The notes below the pieces were generated by a model. The model was not told where the DNA came from and ran no database searches. It saw only the letters and a program-made list of their open reading frames with translations. Source: Bacillota bacterium (GTDB lineage: Bacteria; Bacillota; Clostridia; Lachnospirales; Lachnospiraceae). From it: a DNA stretch of 64,000 bases. Positions 18,289-27,000 of the stretch are shown piece by piece (the first letter of the stretch is position 1; every line of letters starts with the position of its first letter). A program made the position numbers and the translations under genes. Where the stretch lies: positions 1-64,000 of the forward strand of contig JAEZOB010000033.1 of the NCBI GenBank assembly GCA_023414355.1. Direction: 5' to 3'.

Positions 18289-18329
18289 GTGTAAAAATCC
18301 TTCTGGTCCTCACAGAAGGATTTTTACAC
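18289..18329 (-). terminator. Perfect 17-bp hairpin at the 5' end of the regulator transcript
   Basis: The arms 18289-18305 and 18313-18329 (GTGTAAAAATCCTTCTG and its complement) are perfectly paired around a seven-base loop. Internally the hairpin looks like a bidirectional intrinsic terminator, with an A-run on one side and a T-run on the other. On the minus strand it lies immediately after the start point predicted from the -10 at 18337-18342, between the box promoter and the regulator gene. It could therefore be a leader attenuator or a 5'-protective hairpin, or it may stop plus-strand transcription. Confidence 0.65.
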
Positions 18330-18336
18330 CTTCCTT

Positions 18337-18382
18337 ATTGTACCATACATTCCTTTTTTGTGAACTACCCCTTCGGGTGGGT
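18337..18382 (-). promoter_or_regulatory. Island box promoter 3 (regulator gene)
   Basis: The box AACTACCCC-TTC-GGGTGGGT lies at 18363-18382, with TGG-TACAAT at 18337-18345 after exactly 17 bp. This is the third copy of the island element and places the regulator gene in its own regulon. Confidence 0.7.
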
Positions 18383-18504
18383 ATTTGATGAAAAATTGCC
18401 ATCCAATAACAAAACAATGATATACTATATTTCCTTCCAGAGTACCCTTAAGTGTAGAATGTAATCACATAAATCACAAACGTATAGCCTCCCTTTATAT
18501 TAAG

Positions 18505-18532
18505 CAGCCCATCACAGTGATGTGATGGGCTG
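18505..18532. repeat. 11-bp perfect hairpin of unknown role
   Basis: CAGCCCATCAC and its complement pair around a six-base loop. No T-run follows on either strand, so it is not a standard terminator. It separates the decayed coding region from the island promoter 3. Confidence 0.5.
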
Positions 18533-18544
18533 TCCACTAGTTTA

Positions 18545-18930
18545 CTACCAGTATAAATTGTTTCTCCATGGGCACCAAAAAGATATCCATTGAGAGATTA
18601 ATATGTACTTATCATGTTCCCGCATTTCAAGCAATCCCTTTCGATTTATCCAGCCTTCCAAAACTATCTAGCAGTAATAATTTTTCAATTTCCTTATATG
18701 ACTTCCACTAGTTTTCACTAATCGCAAACGCCTTTGGGTATTTATCATCATTATACCATTCCCACGGAATTCCCCATACGTCAAAGGAAGGTCTTAGATC
18801 ATTCTTTTTCCAATACCTTGGCAAGCATCTTGTCCAGTGCTTCCACATCATAAGAAGCTTCTATAAGCTCAACTTGTTCAATGGTATTAAGGGGTATAGT
18901 CCTCCCGATAGCCGACTGTTTTTCACAATC
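18545..18930 (-). pseudogene. Decayed reading frames downstream of cysK, family not recognised
   Basis: Directly after the cysK stop, and in the same frame, comes a 40-codon stretch (IPLNTIEQVELIEASYDVEA) ending at a TGA near 18804. An overlapping frame continues with convincing protein sequence (DLRPSFDVWGIPWEWYNDD), is interrupted by a TAG and resumes (WKSYKEIEKLLLLDSFGRLD) to a TGA at 18627-18629. A third frame follows to 18545. No start codon with a ribosome binding site is present. This is best read as one or two broken genes; I cannot name the family. Confidence 0.45.
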
Positions 18931-19859
18931 TCAATCCCCAAACAAAGGTGTGGAAAAATATCGTTCCGCAGTATCCGGTAAAATTGTTACAATCGTCTTC
19001 CCTTTTCCAAGGAATTTAGCCAGCTTTAAAGCTGCTGCAACATTAGTCCCGCTGGATATACCACACATAAGCCCCTCATATCTGGCTAAATCCTTAGCTG
19101 TCTGTATGGCCTCGCCATCTGAAATAATACAAATAGATTCATAAACCTTCTGATTGAGGATTTTGGGTATCAATCCATCTCCGATCCCCATCTGCAGATG
19201 GGTTCCAATCGCCCCTCCGGCCAAAATTGCTGCATTTTCCGGTTCTACAGCCCATATTACAATATCAGGATTTTGTTTCTTCAGAATTTCACCGATCCCC
19301 GTAATAGTCCCACCTGTGCCAATGCCCGAACAAAAGCCATGAATCGGACCTGACACTTGATTCAGTATCTCCTGTGCAGTACAATCACGATGTACCATAG
19401 GATTTGCCTCGTTTTCAAACTGTTGAGGAACATAGACCATAGGATTCTCGGCAGCCATCGCAAGAGCTGTCCTTAAACATTCATCGATGCATTCACCAAT
19501 ATTTCCGGCATCATGGATCAGTTTCACCTCCGCGCCATAATGCTTTACTAATTTTCTTCTCTCTTCACTAACAGAATCCGGCATAATGATGATTGTCCGA
19601 TATCCTTTTACCGCTCCAATCAATGCTAATCCAATTCCCTGATTGCCACTGGTCGGTTCCACAATAATCGTATCTTTATTAATAATTCCTTGTTCCTCAG
19701 CTTGTTTTATCATATTAAGAGCTGTTCTCGTTTTGATGGAACCACCTACATTTAATCCTTCAAATTTAACTAATACATCTGCACTGTCAGGCTCCACAAT
19801 ATGGTTAAGACGAATAATAGGGTATTCCCTATCGCCTCCAAAATATTATTACATATCAT
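18931..19859 (-). pseudogene. cysK: Cysteine synthase (CysK type) with N-terminal frameshift
   Basis: The main frame of 288 codons encodes an O-acetylserine sulfhydrylase-like PLP enzyme. It has the lysine loop NVGGSIKTR, the sulfate/phosphate loop TSGNQGIGLA, the PLP phosphate loop GIGTGGTITG and the C-terminal TILPDTAERYFST. The normal start lies further up: an ATG at 19859 with GGGGG upstream begins NNILEAIGNT. That frame meets the main one only if one base is restored in the ACCC run at 19820-19823, which would give the family motif IGNTP. The gene is thus a one-base frameshift mutant or a sequencing error in a homopolymer. The enzyme would make cysteine from O-acetylserine and sulfide in the cytoplasm. 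Confidence 0.75.
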
Positions 19860-19900
19860 TTCCATATCCCCCTACTAATTTATGAAAATATCTTTCTCGA

Positions 19901-20842
19901 TCAATCCTCGATATCAATCTTGGTTATATTGTCTTCCGTCATACTTGAAAATGGAATTTCCAGCTCCTTTGCACTTTCAATATAGGAAGTAATCCACTCC
20001 TGGTATTCTGGTCCGTCAGCCGGATCTTTCAGCTCATAATTACCATCCTGCATGATATAATACACGATTCCATCCTCATCAGCATCACAATCGGAAGGAA
20101 ATTCTTCATTATCATAATTCGTTTCTGATACGGTTCTATCCCAGGCGTCTACCATCCCGACACTGACGTACTGATCCGATTGCTGGTCATATTGATATAG
20201 GGTATAAGGCCAGAACTCTCCTGCCATACCCTGATTATGGGACCACCCGGCCTTAATAATACCATTATCGTAATGAGTTGCATTCGGAAAAATTCGAAGC
20301 TCTTCGCTCGTTGTCTTCGTGTCCTCATGATAGCCATAGATTATTTCGACCATTCCTGCCATGCTGGCAGTTGAATATACCAGTATTAATTCTTCTTTAT
20401 TGTCATGATCAATATCATAGATTGAATACATATTTTGTGACAAATCGGTTCCTTCATTCCAATCACAAGCCTGACCATCCGGAAATATATGCTTATAATA
20501 GACATCCTCTAAAATAGACTTATACTTCTTCAGCGTTGTTGCTTTTTCGCTATCTGCTTCCTCCTTTGGCAACTCTTTCTCTGCCTGTACTGGGTCTATT
20601 TTCTCTGAATCCTCAGGTGCTTCCGATACTTCAGTCTCCTTGTCCTCCTCGGATCTCACCTCATCCTTGTCACTTTCCAACGTATCTTCCTTTGATACAG
20701 TGCTTGTTATCTCTTTCTCATCAGACTCCGATCTGTCCTTTGGTTCGCATGCAATCATCATAGTAAATATGCCTGATAACAATAACAGAGCTCCATATCT
20801 ATATAGTTTCGTTCTTAATATTCTCATTTTCATTTGTTTCAT
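19901..20842 (-). CDS. Lipoprotein with acidic linker, unknown function
   Basis: A 313-residue lipoprotein. A basic start and hydrophobic helix (YGALLLLSGIFTMMIAC) end in a lipobox, with Cys near residue 32. A long Glu/Asp/Ser/Lys-rich linker runs from about 33 to 100, and a globular domain follows (YSIYDIDHDNKEELILVY). The DIDHDNKEELIL pattern is common in clostridial surface lipoproteins and resembles EF-hand-like or FG-GAP-like loops. No enzyme motif was seen. The ATG has GGGAGG seven bases upstream. It stands alone, with a candidate extended -10 (TATGGTAAGAT near 20919-20929) upstream. Confidence 0.75.
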   Translation of the reverse strand: MKQMKMRILRTKLYRYGALLLLSGIFTMMIACEPKDRSESDEKEITSTVSKEDTLESDKDEVRSEEDKETEVSEAPEDSEKIDPVQAEKELPKEEADSEKATTLKKYKSILEDVYYKHIFPDGQACDWNEGTDLSQNMYSIYDIDHDNKEELILVYSTASMAGMVEIIYGYHEDTKTTSEELRIFPNATHYDNGIIKAGWSHNQGMAGEFWPYTLYQYDQQSDQYVSVGMVDAWDRTVSETNYDNEEFPSDCDADEDGIVYYIMQDGNYELKDPADGPEYQEWITSYIESAKELEIPFSSMTEDNITKIDIED

Positions 20843-20945
20843 CTAGATACCTCCCATTTGTATCTTAATAATCATCCCTAAATCACTTTTTATGCCAGAC
20901 CTCTTCGGGCATGTTATCTTACCATAGAATCCGGATGGATATATA

Positions 20946-21299
20946 CTATTCACTACTTTCTAAAATATCCGGATGATTTTCAAACATCATAGCTCCCCAA
21001 TCTTTAATCATATCCAAATTATGGACTAATTGTCTGCCTTCGTCAGTAAGACTATATTCTACTCGTGGCGGTATCTCCTGATATTGCGTTCGTAGGATAA
21101 TATGAGACGCTTCTAACTCTTGCAAGCATTGTGTCAACACCATGCTGGTTATACCAACAACCTCTCTTTTTAATTCATTATAACGGATCGTTTCAAACTC
21201 GTTTATTTTCCATATAATCGGAATACGCCACTTACCACTAATCAGTTTTAATACATAAAGTGTCGGGCAATCGTTACCATAAATATCTTTCATATTCAA
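20946..21299 (-). CDS. HxlR-family transcriptional regulator
   Basis: A 117-residue winged-helix regulator of the HxlR family: CPTLYVLKLISGKWRIPIIW, then RYNELKREVVGITSMVLTQC and the wing PPRVEYSLTDEGR. The family senses redox stress or electrophiles, usually through a Cys near the N-terminus; here Cys in the NDCPTL segment is in that place. The start is set at the TTG at 21299 because AAGGAG lies correctly before it; the ATG at 21317 overlaps that site. The divergent nitroreductase gene is the probable target. Confidence 0.85.
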   Translation of the reverse strand: MNMKDIYGNDCPTLYVLKLISGKWRIPIIWKINEFETIRYNELKREVVGITSMVLTQCLQELEASHIILRTQYQEIPPRVEYSLTDEGRQLVHNLDMIKDWGAMMFENHPDILESSE

Positions 21300-21317
21300 T
21301 GTTAATCTCCTTATCAT

Positions 21318-21346
21318 TTACTAATTTCTATAAAATCAATTAGTAA
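21318..21346. promoter_or_regulatory. Candidate HxlR operator
   Basis: A perfect 9-bp inverted repeat, TTACTAATT-N11-AATTAGTAA, lies in the divergent intergenic region just upstream of the HxlR gene. Its position and symmetry suit a dimeric winged-helix regulator controlling both its own gene and the nitroreductase gene. Binding is inferred only. Confidence 0.5.
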
Positions 21347-21456
21347 TATAAAACTGTCTTTGTCATAAAAAACTGCGTACTTGTTCTTTTACAAACACCA
21401 ACTATAATTATATCAATATTAAAATTTAATACAATCTATAAGTGAGGAGCATACGT

Positions 21457-21972
21457 ATGGAATTTATGCAAGTAATAAAGAAAAGAAAATCAATCCGAAA
21501 GTACAAAGATACTCAAATTAATGATGAGGAACTAAGACAAATACTATTTGCAGGCTGTGCAGCCCCAATTAGTAGAAAAGACTATTCCAGTATTAAAATA
21601 ACCGTAGTACAGGATAAAACCATCTTACAACAAATATCTTCCTCTGCAAATTCTCCTGCTGATCCTTTATATGGAGTACCTACATTGATAATAATATCTA
21701 CCACCAAGGCAAGTGTAAAAAATGTGGAATATTTTAATGTGGCATGTATTGTGGAAAACATGCTATTGGCAGCAACGAATATTAATATTGGTTCAATCTA
21801 CCTAACTTACTTTTTAAGAATATTAATAAAACAAAAAGATTTATTATTGAAACTAGCCATACCTGAAGGGTTTATCCCGATTTCTGCTGTTGGATTAGGT
21901 TATTGTGTAGAAGCAGAAGAGCCGTATAAAGATACAGAGATAGAACATCGCATGAATCTAGATATCTTATAA
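21457..21972 (+). CDS. Nitroreductase-family protein
   Basis: A 171-residue flavin oxidoreductase-like protein. The N-terminus FMQVIKKRKSIRKYKD is the FMN-binding RRSIRxF motif of nitroreductases, and the C-terminal GLGYCVEAEEPYK matches the family's GYP/PP region. These proteins are dimeric FMN enzymes that use NAD(P)H. The start is the ATG at 21457, preceded by GTGAGGAG; the upstream GTG is part of the ribosome binding site. Some middle segments are shorter than usual. It is transcribed divergently from the HxlR gene. Confidence 0.8.
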   Translation: MEFMQVIKKRKSIRKYKDTQINDEELRQILFAGCAAPISRKDYSSIKITVVQDKTILQQISSSANSPADPLYGVPTLIIISTTKASVKNVEYFNVACIVENMLLAATNINIGSIYLTYFLRILIKQKDLLLKLAIPEGFIPISAVGLGYCVEAEEPYKDTEIEHRMNLDIL

Positions 21973-22033
21973 ATGTTCAGCGATACAATAAGCATAAAAC
22001 ATATTCTAAGCGCTTATCTAATTTCTCTTTATT

Positions 22034-22064
22034 AAAGACTATCATAAAATTGATAGGCTTTTGA
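22034..22064 (+). terminator. Terminator after the nitroreductase gene
   Basis: The stem AAAG-CTATCA / TGATAG-CTTT has one internal mismatch and a six-base loop. It is followed by TTGATTTT on the plus strand, about 60 bp past the nitroreductase stop. Confidence 0.55.
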
Positions 22065-22118
22065 TTTTCCTTTGATATTTGTACTTGTATAATTTCATTG
22101 CATTAATCTAAAAACCTG

Positions 22119-22170
22119 TTGACATTAAATCAAATTTTTGTTATCATTTACCTACCAACCATTTGGTTTA
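22119..22170 (+). promoter_or_regulatory. Promoter and operator of the TetR gene
   Basis: TTGACA (22119-22124) and TATCAT (22142-22147) are 17 bp apart. The half-palindrome CCTACC-N8-GGTTTA (22151-22170) covers the expected start of transcription. The same CCTACC-N8-GG pattern precedes the aldo/keto reductase gene, so TetR autorepression is likely. Confidence 0.65.
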
Positions 22171-22196
22171 TAATTTTCATATTGGAGGTCTATTCT

Positions 22197-22790
22197 ATGG
22201 GGCAAGGATTAATTACAAAAGAACGTATCTTTCAGGCTGCATTAAAGACCTTCGCACTACAAGGTTTTGAAGGTGCTCGAATGGATAAGATCGCTGCCGA
22301 AGTCGGCATCAATAAAGCCTCCTTGTACTTTCATTTTAAAAGCAAGGAAGAAATATTTCGGGAGCTTTTCCAGGATATTATCCAGAAGTACCGGGATAAG
22401 ATGAAGACGATCGTAACGGGTTATAAGGATCTGCCCTGCAAAGAACGCTTGAAAGCGATCTATACCGAATATCTGGAATATAATTTGGATAATGCTGAGA
22501 TGGATTTCTGGAATAGGGTATACTATCTGCCTCCTTCCAATCTACGAGAAGAAATTATCTCCATTACTTCAGAGAGTAAGCAGGAATTTGTCTCTGATCT
22601 GACATGCATCATGGAGGATGGCATAAAACAAAAGGAACTTCGTCCAATGGATCCAAGCCATATGGCGAATACGTTTTATTATATATTAACCTGTATAGAT
22701 TTATCTTCAGGGCTGATGAATAAGGAACAGGCTCTACTAGACATGGATTCTTGTTTTGAAGTTTTATGGAGTGGGATAAAGGGTATGTAA
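22197..22790 (+). CDS. TetR-family transcriptional regulator
   Basis: A 197-residue TetR repressor. The N-terminal helix-turn-helix reads RIFQAALKTFALQGFEGARM, then IAAEVGINKASLYFHFKSKEE. The C-terminal ligand domain is divergent (LKAIYTEYLEYNL, GLMNKEQALLDM). The start is the ATG at 22197, which has TTGGAGG upstream; the longer frame to 22119 overlaps the promoter. The aldo/keto reductase gene follows on the same strand, and both have a CCTACC-type operator. Confidence 0.88.
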   Translation: MGQGLITKERIFQAALKTFALQGFEGARMDKIAAEVGINKASLYFHFKSKEEIFRELFQDIIQKYRDKMKTIVTGYKDLPCKERLKAIYTEYLEYNLDNAEMDFWNRVYYLPPSNLREEIISITSESKQEFVSDLTCIMEDGIKQKELRPMDPSHMANTFYYILTCIDLSSGLMNKEQALLDMDSCFEVLWSGIKGM

Positions 22791-22815
22791 ATACCTTTTA
22801 TTTTATTCCTATTAT

Positions 22816-22835
22816 CCTACCAAACGGTGGGTAGG
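22816..22835 (+). promoter_or_regulatory. TetR operator before the aldo/keto reductase gene
   Basis: CCTACC-N8-GGTAGG is a perfect inverted repeat located 67 bp before the aldo/keto reductase ATG. It has the same half-site and spacing as the element over the TetR promoter. No strong separate promoter was found in the 110-bp gap, so the gene could also be read through from the TetR gene. Confidence 0.6.
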
Positions 22836-22901
22836 CGTATTAAAGTATCTGATCATGAAACTGTTATGAAGGACACTATTATAATAAAGGAGGATTTTAA
22901 T

Positions 22902-23888
22902 ATGGAACAAAGAGTATTGGGGAAATCAGGTATTCAAGTGAGTCCGATGGGACTGGGTTGTTGGGCAATCGGAGGTCAGTTTTATTTGGACGGAAAAATC
23001 GACGGCTACGGTGAGACCGACGATGCTGTGTCAATCGCAGCACTTCAAGCTGCAATGGATCTGGGGATTAATTTTATTGATACCTCGGATGCCTATGGTA
23101 TCGGGCATAGTGAATGTCTCATCGGAGAAGCTATCAAGGGCCGCAGATCTCAGATCGTCCTAGCCACCAAGTTCGGTTATATCGGAAGTGAAGCGACAAA
23201 AACTCTTCAGGGTTACAATGTTACTCCGGAGTACATCGAGAGAGCTTGTGAGGCTTCTCTGAGACGTCTTCAAACCGATTATATCGATCTCTACCAGCTT
23301 CATGTATGGGAAATCGGGCTCTCCGAAATAGATTCTGTTATCCAGACCTTGGATAAACTCGTTTCCAAAGGGAAAATCAGAACCTATGGCTGGAGTACGG
23401 ATCTAGCAGGCGGTGCCAAATTATTTGCAGAGCAGCAAAACTGCAGTGCCATCCAACAGCAGTTGAATATCCTTGAGGGTAATGAGGAGATTCTTAAGTT
23501 ATGTGAGGAAAAAGGACTTGCAAGCATTAATCGCAGTCCCTTAGCGATGGGATTTTTAAGTGGGAAGTTCAAAAAAGACACGGTTTTAAGTAAGGATGAT
23601 GTCCGCGGAGCAGGTCATTCTTGGACAGAAGGCGTATTTAAGGGCGGCAGACCCAACAGTGATGCTGTTGATAAGCTGAATGCTATCCGCGATCTTTTAA
23701 CTACCGGAGGAAGAACTCTGGTTCAGGGTTCCCTCGCTTATCTTTGGGCAAAAAGCGGGGTAACTATCCCGATCCCTGGTTTCAAAACTGTAGAGCAAAT
23801 TAAGGAAAATGCCAAAGCCATGGAATTTGGTCCTCTTACGCAAGCTCAGCTTATGGAAATTGATCTTATTTTAAAGAGTATGAAGTAA
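22902..23888 (+). CDS. Aldo/keto reductase
   Basis: A 328-residue NAD(P)H-dependent aldo/keto reductase with a TIM-barrel fold. Visible motifs are GLGCWAIGG, the catalytic DTSDAYGIGHSE (Asp and Tyr), the catalytic Lys in LATKFGY, a DLYQLHVW stretch at the active-site His, and the cofactor-binding end IPIPGFKTVEQIKENAKA. The physiological substrate is unknown. The ATG at 22902 has AAAGGAGG nine bases upstream, better than the first ATG of the longer frame at 22827. It lies downstream of, and is probably repressed by, the TetR protein. Confidence 0.88.
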   Translation: MEQRVLGKSGIQVSPMGLGCWAIGGQFYLDGKIDGYGETDDAVSIAALQAAMDLGINFIDTSDAYGIGHSECLIGEAIKGRRSQIVLATKFGYIGSEATKTLQGYNVTPEYIERACEASLRRLQTDYIDLYQLHVWEIGLSEIDSVIQTLDKLVSKGKIRTYGWSTDLAGGAKLFAEQQNCSAIQQQLNILEGNEEILKLCEEKGLASINRSPLAMGFLSGKFKKDTVLSKDDVRGAGHSWTEGVFKGGRPNSDAVDKLNAIRDLLTTGGRTLVQGSLAYLWAKSGVTIPIPGFKTVEQIKENAKAMEFGPLTQAQLMEIDLILKSMK

Positions 23889-23959
23889 GATTAGATTTCA
23901 ACTCTTGATGTGTTAACAAGATTTTTTTGCATATAGACCCCTTTTAGACAACTTGATCC

Positions 23960-24000
23960 AGTAGAACCCCTGATACATTGATAGTAGCAGGGGTTCTACT
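23960..24000. repeat. 13-bp perfect hairpin after the aldo/keto reductase gene
   Basis: AGTAGAACCCCTG and its complement pair around a 15-base loop. There is no T-run after either arm, so it is a poor intrinsic terminator. It may stabilise the 3' end or be part of a degraded element. Confidence 0.5.
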
Positions 24001-24101
24001 AGATAAATAGTATATTTTAAATTTTATGACATTAAAATGATTGACTTGCCTATAACTTCATAGTTTAGGATGAAGGTAACACAGTGAAAGGGAGGTCTAT
24101 T

Positions 24102-24875
24102 ATGAACTTAACAGACAATCGATTTATCATATCAAAAAAAATGATACAGAATATTCCTGTACTAACTTACACAAATCACGATCAAATTCCTAAGCCGCTT
24201 GTTATTATGTCTCATGGATTTACAAGCTGTAAGGAGGATTTGATACCCTGTCTTAAAGAGCTTGCCAATATGGGCTACTATGCTGTAGGCCTTGATAACC
24301 GACTACATGGCGAAAGAACAGGAGACGGTTTTGAAACAGTATTTTCTGAAGGTAATCGTTTGAATTGCTTCAAATTATTCAATGCTATAAAAGAAAATGC
24401 TGAGGATATTCGAATTCTGATTGAGTACTTTGTCCATGAACTGGACATTGATATTACTCGAGTCGGAATGCTTGGTATTTCCATGGGAGGCTTCACAACA
24501 TATCGGGCTATGGCCATCGATAAGAGAATCAAAGTAGCAGTTCCGATGATTAGTTCAGCTGTATGGGGAGATGCACCTGCTGATGTTAAAACTGATGACA
24601 GTCCGGAAGTGATCAAAGCTTTTGAAGCGTTATCGAAGAGTTATAGTCCTTCCAATAACCCTAATACCTTTTATCCGGCTGCTATATTAATGCAGGCAGG
24701 TGGCATAGATGGTCATTATAGCTTAGTTAAACTGAGAGATTTCTATCATACTTTAAAATCCAACTATCAATCTATGTCTGATCGAGTCAATCTCATTGTC
24801 CATGAGGGAGTTGCTCATACTGTTACTCCAGAAATGTGGAAAAACGCAAAAGAATGGCTTGAAAAATATCTGTAG
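24102..24875 (+). CDS. Alpha/beta hydrolase
   Basis: A 257-residue cytoplasmic serine hydrolase. It has the oxyanion stretch MSHGFTSCKED, the nucleophile elbow GISMGG, a late acid region (AGGIDGHYS) and the catalytic His in HEGVAHTVTPEMW. It resembles the YitV/prolyl-oligopeptidase-like clan. The substrate is unknown. The start is the ATG at 24102, with GGGAGG eight bases upstream; the GTG at 24084 precedes that site. It stands alone and ends at a strong hairpin. Confidence 0.8.
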   Translation: MNLTDNRFIISKKMIQNIPVLTYTNHDQIPKPLVIMSHGFTSCKEDLIPCLKELANMGYYAVGLDNRLHGERTGDGFETVFSEGNRLNCFKLFNAIKENAEDIRILIEYFVHELDIDITRVGMLGISMGGFTTYRAMAIDKRIKVAVPMISSAVWGDAPADVKTDDSPEVIKAFEALSKSYSPSNNPNTFYPAAILMQAGGIDGHYSLVKLRDFYHTLKSNYQSMSDRVNLIVHEGVAHTVTPEMWKNAKEWLEKYL

Positions 24876-24900
24876 CTATGAAAAAACAGCCCTTTTAGCA

Positions 24901-24931
24901 AACGCCCCGTTATCATGCTTCACGGGGCGTT
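24901..24931. terminator. GC-rich hairpin between convergent genes
   Basis: AACGCCCCGT and ACGGGGCGTT form a ten-base-pair stem with an 11-base loop between the hydrolase stop and the ABC-F gene end. A T-run is weak on both sides (a TTTTTT occurs further on, on the minus strand). It probably terminates both genes. Confidence 0.6.
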
Positions 24932-25024
24932 ACCCTTCATAATTTATACAATAGTATAAATCCATTGATCCAATATAATTCCAGGCAATTCCTATTTTCT
25001 ACTGCAATGTATCTTTCTTGCCCA

Positions 25025-26950
25025 TTACCTTTGCATATTGTATCTCTTGATTTCCTCCAGGCATTTTACGTAATTCTCAAGATACTCCTCATGCTTACAC
25101 TCTTCCCGACTTAGCTGATCATTCATTTCACTGAGTTTCACATAATCACAGACGATTTCAGAACTTTCCAGCAATGCTTTAATTCGGTTGATCTCACGTT
25201 CGGTCTCTTCTACCATAATCTCCAGTTTCCTCAACTCTTGTTCCTTTCTACTCTGAGCCCTTTTATCCCATGCTTTTCCAGCCGAAATTGTTTTAGGCAT
25301 GTTTGTCTGAACCGTAAACTGTAGGGGATATCCCTCCACCACTGTGGTGAGCTTTCTTTCTGTATACTCCTGATAACCAAAAGGATAATAATTCACCTTT
25401 TCTTTCTCAAAAACAAGCAGAGAATCTGCTATTTCCTGCACAAAATACCGATCATGGGAGACGAACAGTACTGTACCCTCATAATTCATAAGCATCTCCT
25501 CCAGATTCTCCTTTCCTATCAGATCCATGTGATTGGTCGGCTCATCCAGGATCAGAAGATTTGGTTTTTGATTTATTATTTTGGCAAGGCTCAGTCGAAC
25601 CTTTTCTCCACCCGCCAGTTGGTTAACCTTTTTAAACACCGAATCCCGGGTAAATAGGAAACACCCCAGCGCCGAACGTGCTTCTGACAAGGGCATGTCA
25701 GGGTACTCTTCACAGAAATCCTCTAATACGGTCCTGCCATTCTCAATCTGAGCGATTTGCTGGTCGAAATAGCCCGGATCGATTTGGAAGCCATAAGTGA
25801 ATTCTCCTGCTATTTTATTCACCTTCCCCACCAGAGTTTTTAACAGCGTTGATTTTCCGATTCCATTTTCACCAATCACCGCAAGTCTTTGCCCCTTCTT
25901 AAGCTCGAAAGTCACTTCACTTAATGGTTTATCATAGCCGATCACAAGCCGGTTCACCTTCAAAACCTCCTGTCCTCCTACCCTTTTCGGCATGAATTGC
26001 GCATGAAAGGTCTTTTGATCATACTTGTCAGGTGCTTCAACACGATCCATGTGCTCTATCATTTTTAATTTTGATTTGGTCATAGCCACCTTGGTCGGAT
26101 GATGCTTATATTTCTCGATCAGGGTCATGAGTCTTGCAATCTCCTTCTCTTGTTGGAGATAATCCTTCTGCTGCTTATCCCAGTTCATTCGCTTTTGTCT
26201 CACAAATGCTGAGTAATTGCCCTGATACCTGGTCATCCTTCCATATTCAATCTCATAGGTTACTTCTGCGATTTTATCTAAGAACAATCTGTCATGGGAA
26301 ATAATCACCACCGCTCTGCGATACTGCTTTAGGTACCCTTCCAGCCATTCGATGGTAGGGAGATCCAGATGATTGGTGGGTTCATCCAGCAGCAGAATAT
26401 CCGGCTTACTTAAAAGTAGTTGGATGAAAGCAAGCTTCGTCCTCTGCCCTCCGGAAAAGCTTTTGATCGGCCGCTTCAGATCAGTGAGCAAGAATCCAAA
26501 CTTAGTTACGAGGGTATTCATTTCAGATTCATAAGTATATCCCCCGAAATTTTCGAACTGCTCGAGTAATTTGGAGTAGCGTTCTAATACTTCCCTCGAG
26601 TGATCTGTCTCCATTCGAATGCATAGCTGCTCCAGCTGACCCTTCCATGCAAGTAGGTTAGAAAAAGCCTTCCTCAGCTCCTCTCCTGCTGTCAGGTCCT
26701 CGTTCTAAAAGTTGATCTGCTTCAAGTATCCAATGGTTGTATTTGCCGCTTTACTAATCCCACTTGTTTCATCACTTTCCGGATTATCTAATGGAAGTAG
26801 CCCTGCGATCAGCTTGAACAATGTTGTCTTCCCGCAACCATTCCGTCCGACAACTGCAATTTTCTCCGTATTTCTAATTTCAAAATTAATATGATCCAGT
26901 ATCGTATCGGCTGCATATCTCACAAGCCCGTTATTAGTTTGATAAATCAT
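25025..26950 (-). pseudogene. ABC-F ATPase broken by an in-frame TAG codon
   Basis: The intact frame would encode about 640 residues with two ABC domains: Walker A GRNGCGKT and GENGIGKS, signatures SFSGGQRTK and LAGGEKVR, and Walker B LLLDEPTNHLD and LILDEPTNHMD. A coiled P-site linker and a C-terminal charged coil are present. This is the ABC-F class, ribosome-associated translation or antibiotic-protection factors without membrane domains. A TAG at 26707-26705 interrupts the first domain after YLKQINF; downstream codons stay in the same frame (NEDLTAGEELRKAF). Either the gene is inactivated by a nonsense mutation, the base is a sequencing error, or a restart at an internal codon yields a partial protein. 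The start at 26950 has AAAGGG upstream. Confidence 0.8.
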
Positions 26951-27000
26951 TGTATTCCCTTTCCTTTCTTTCATCAAAACATTCATGTCTTCTAGACCCA

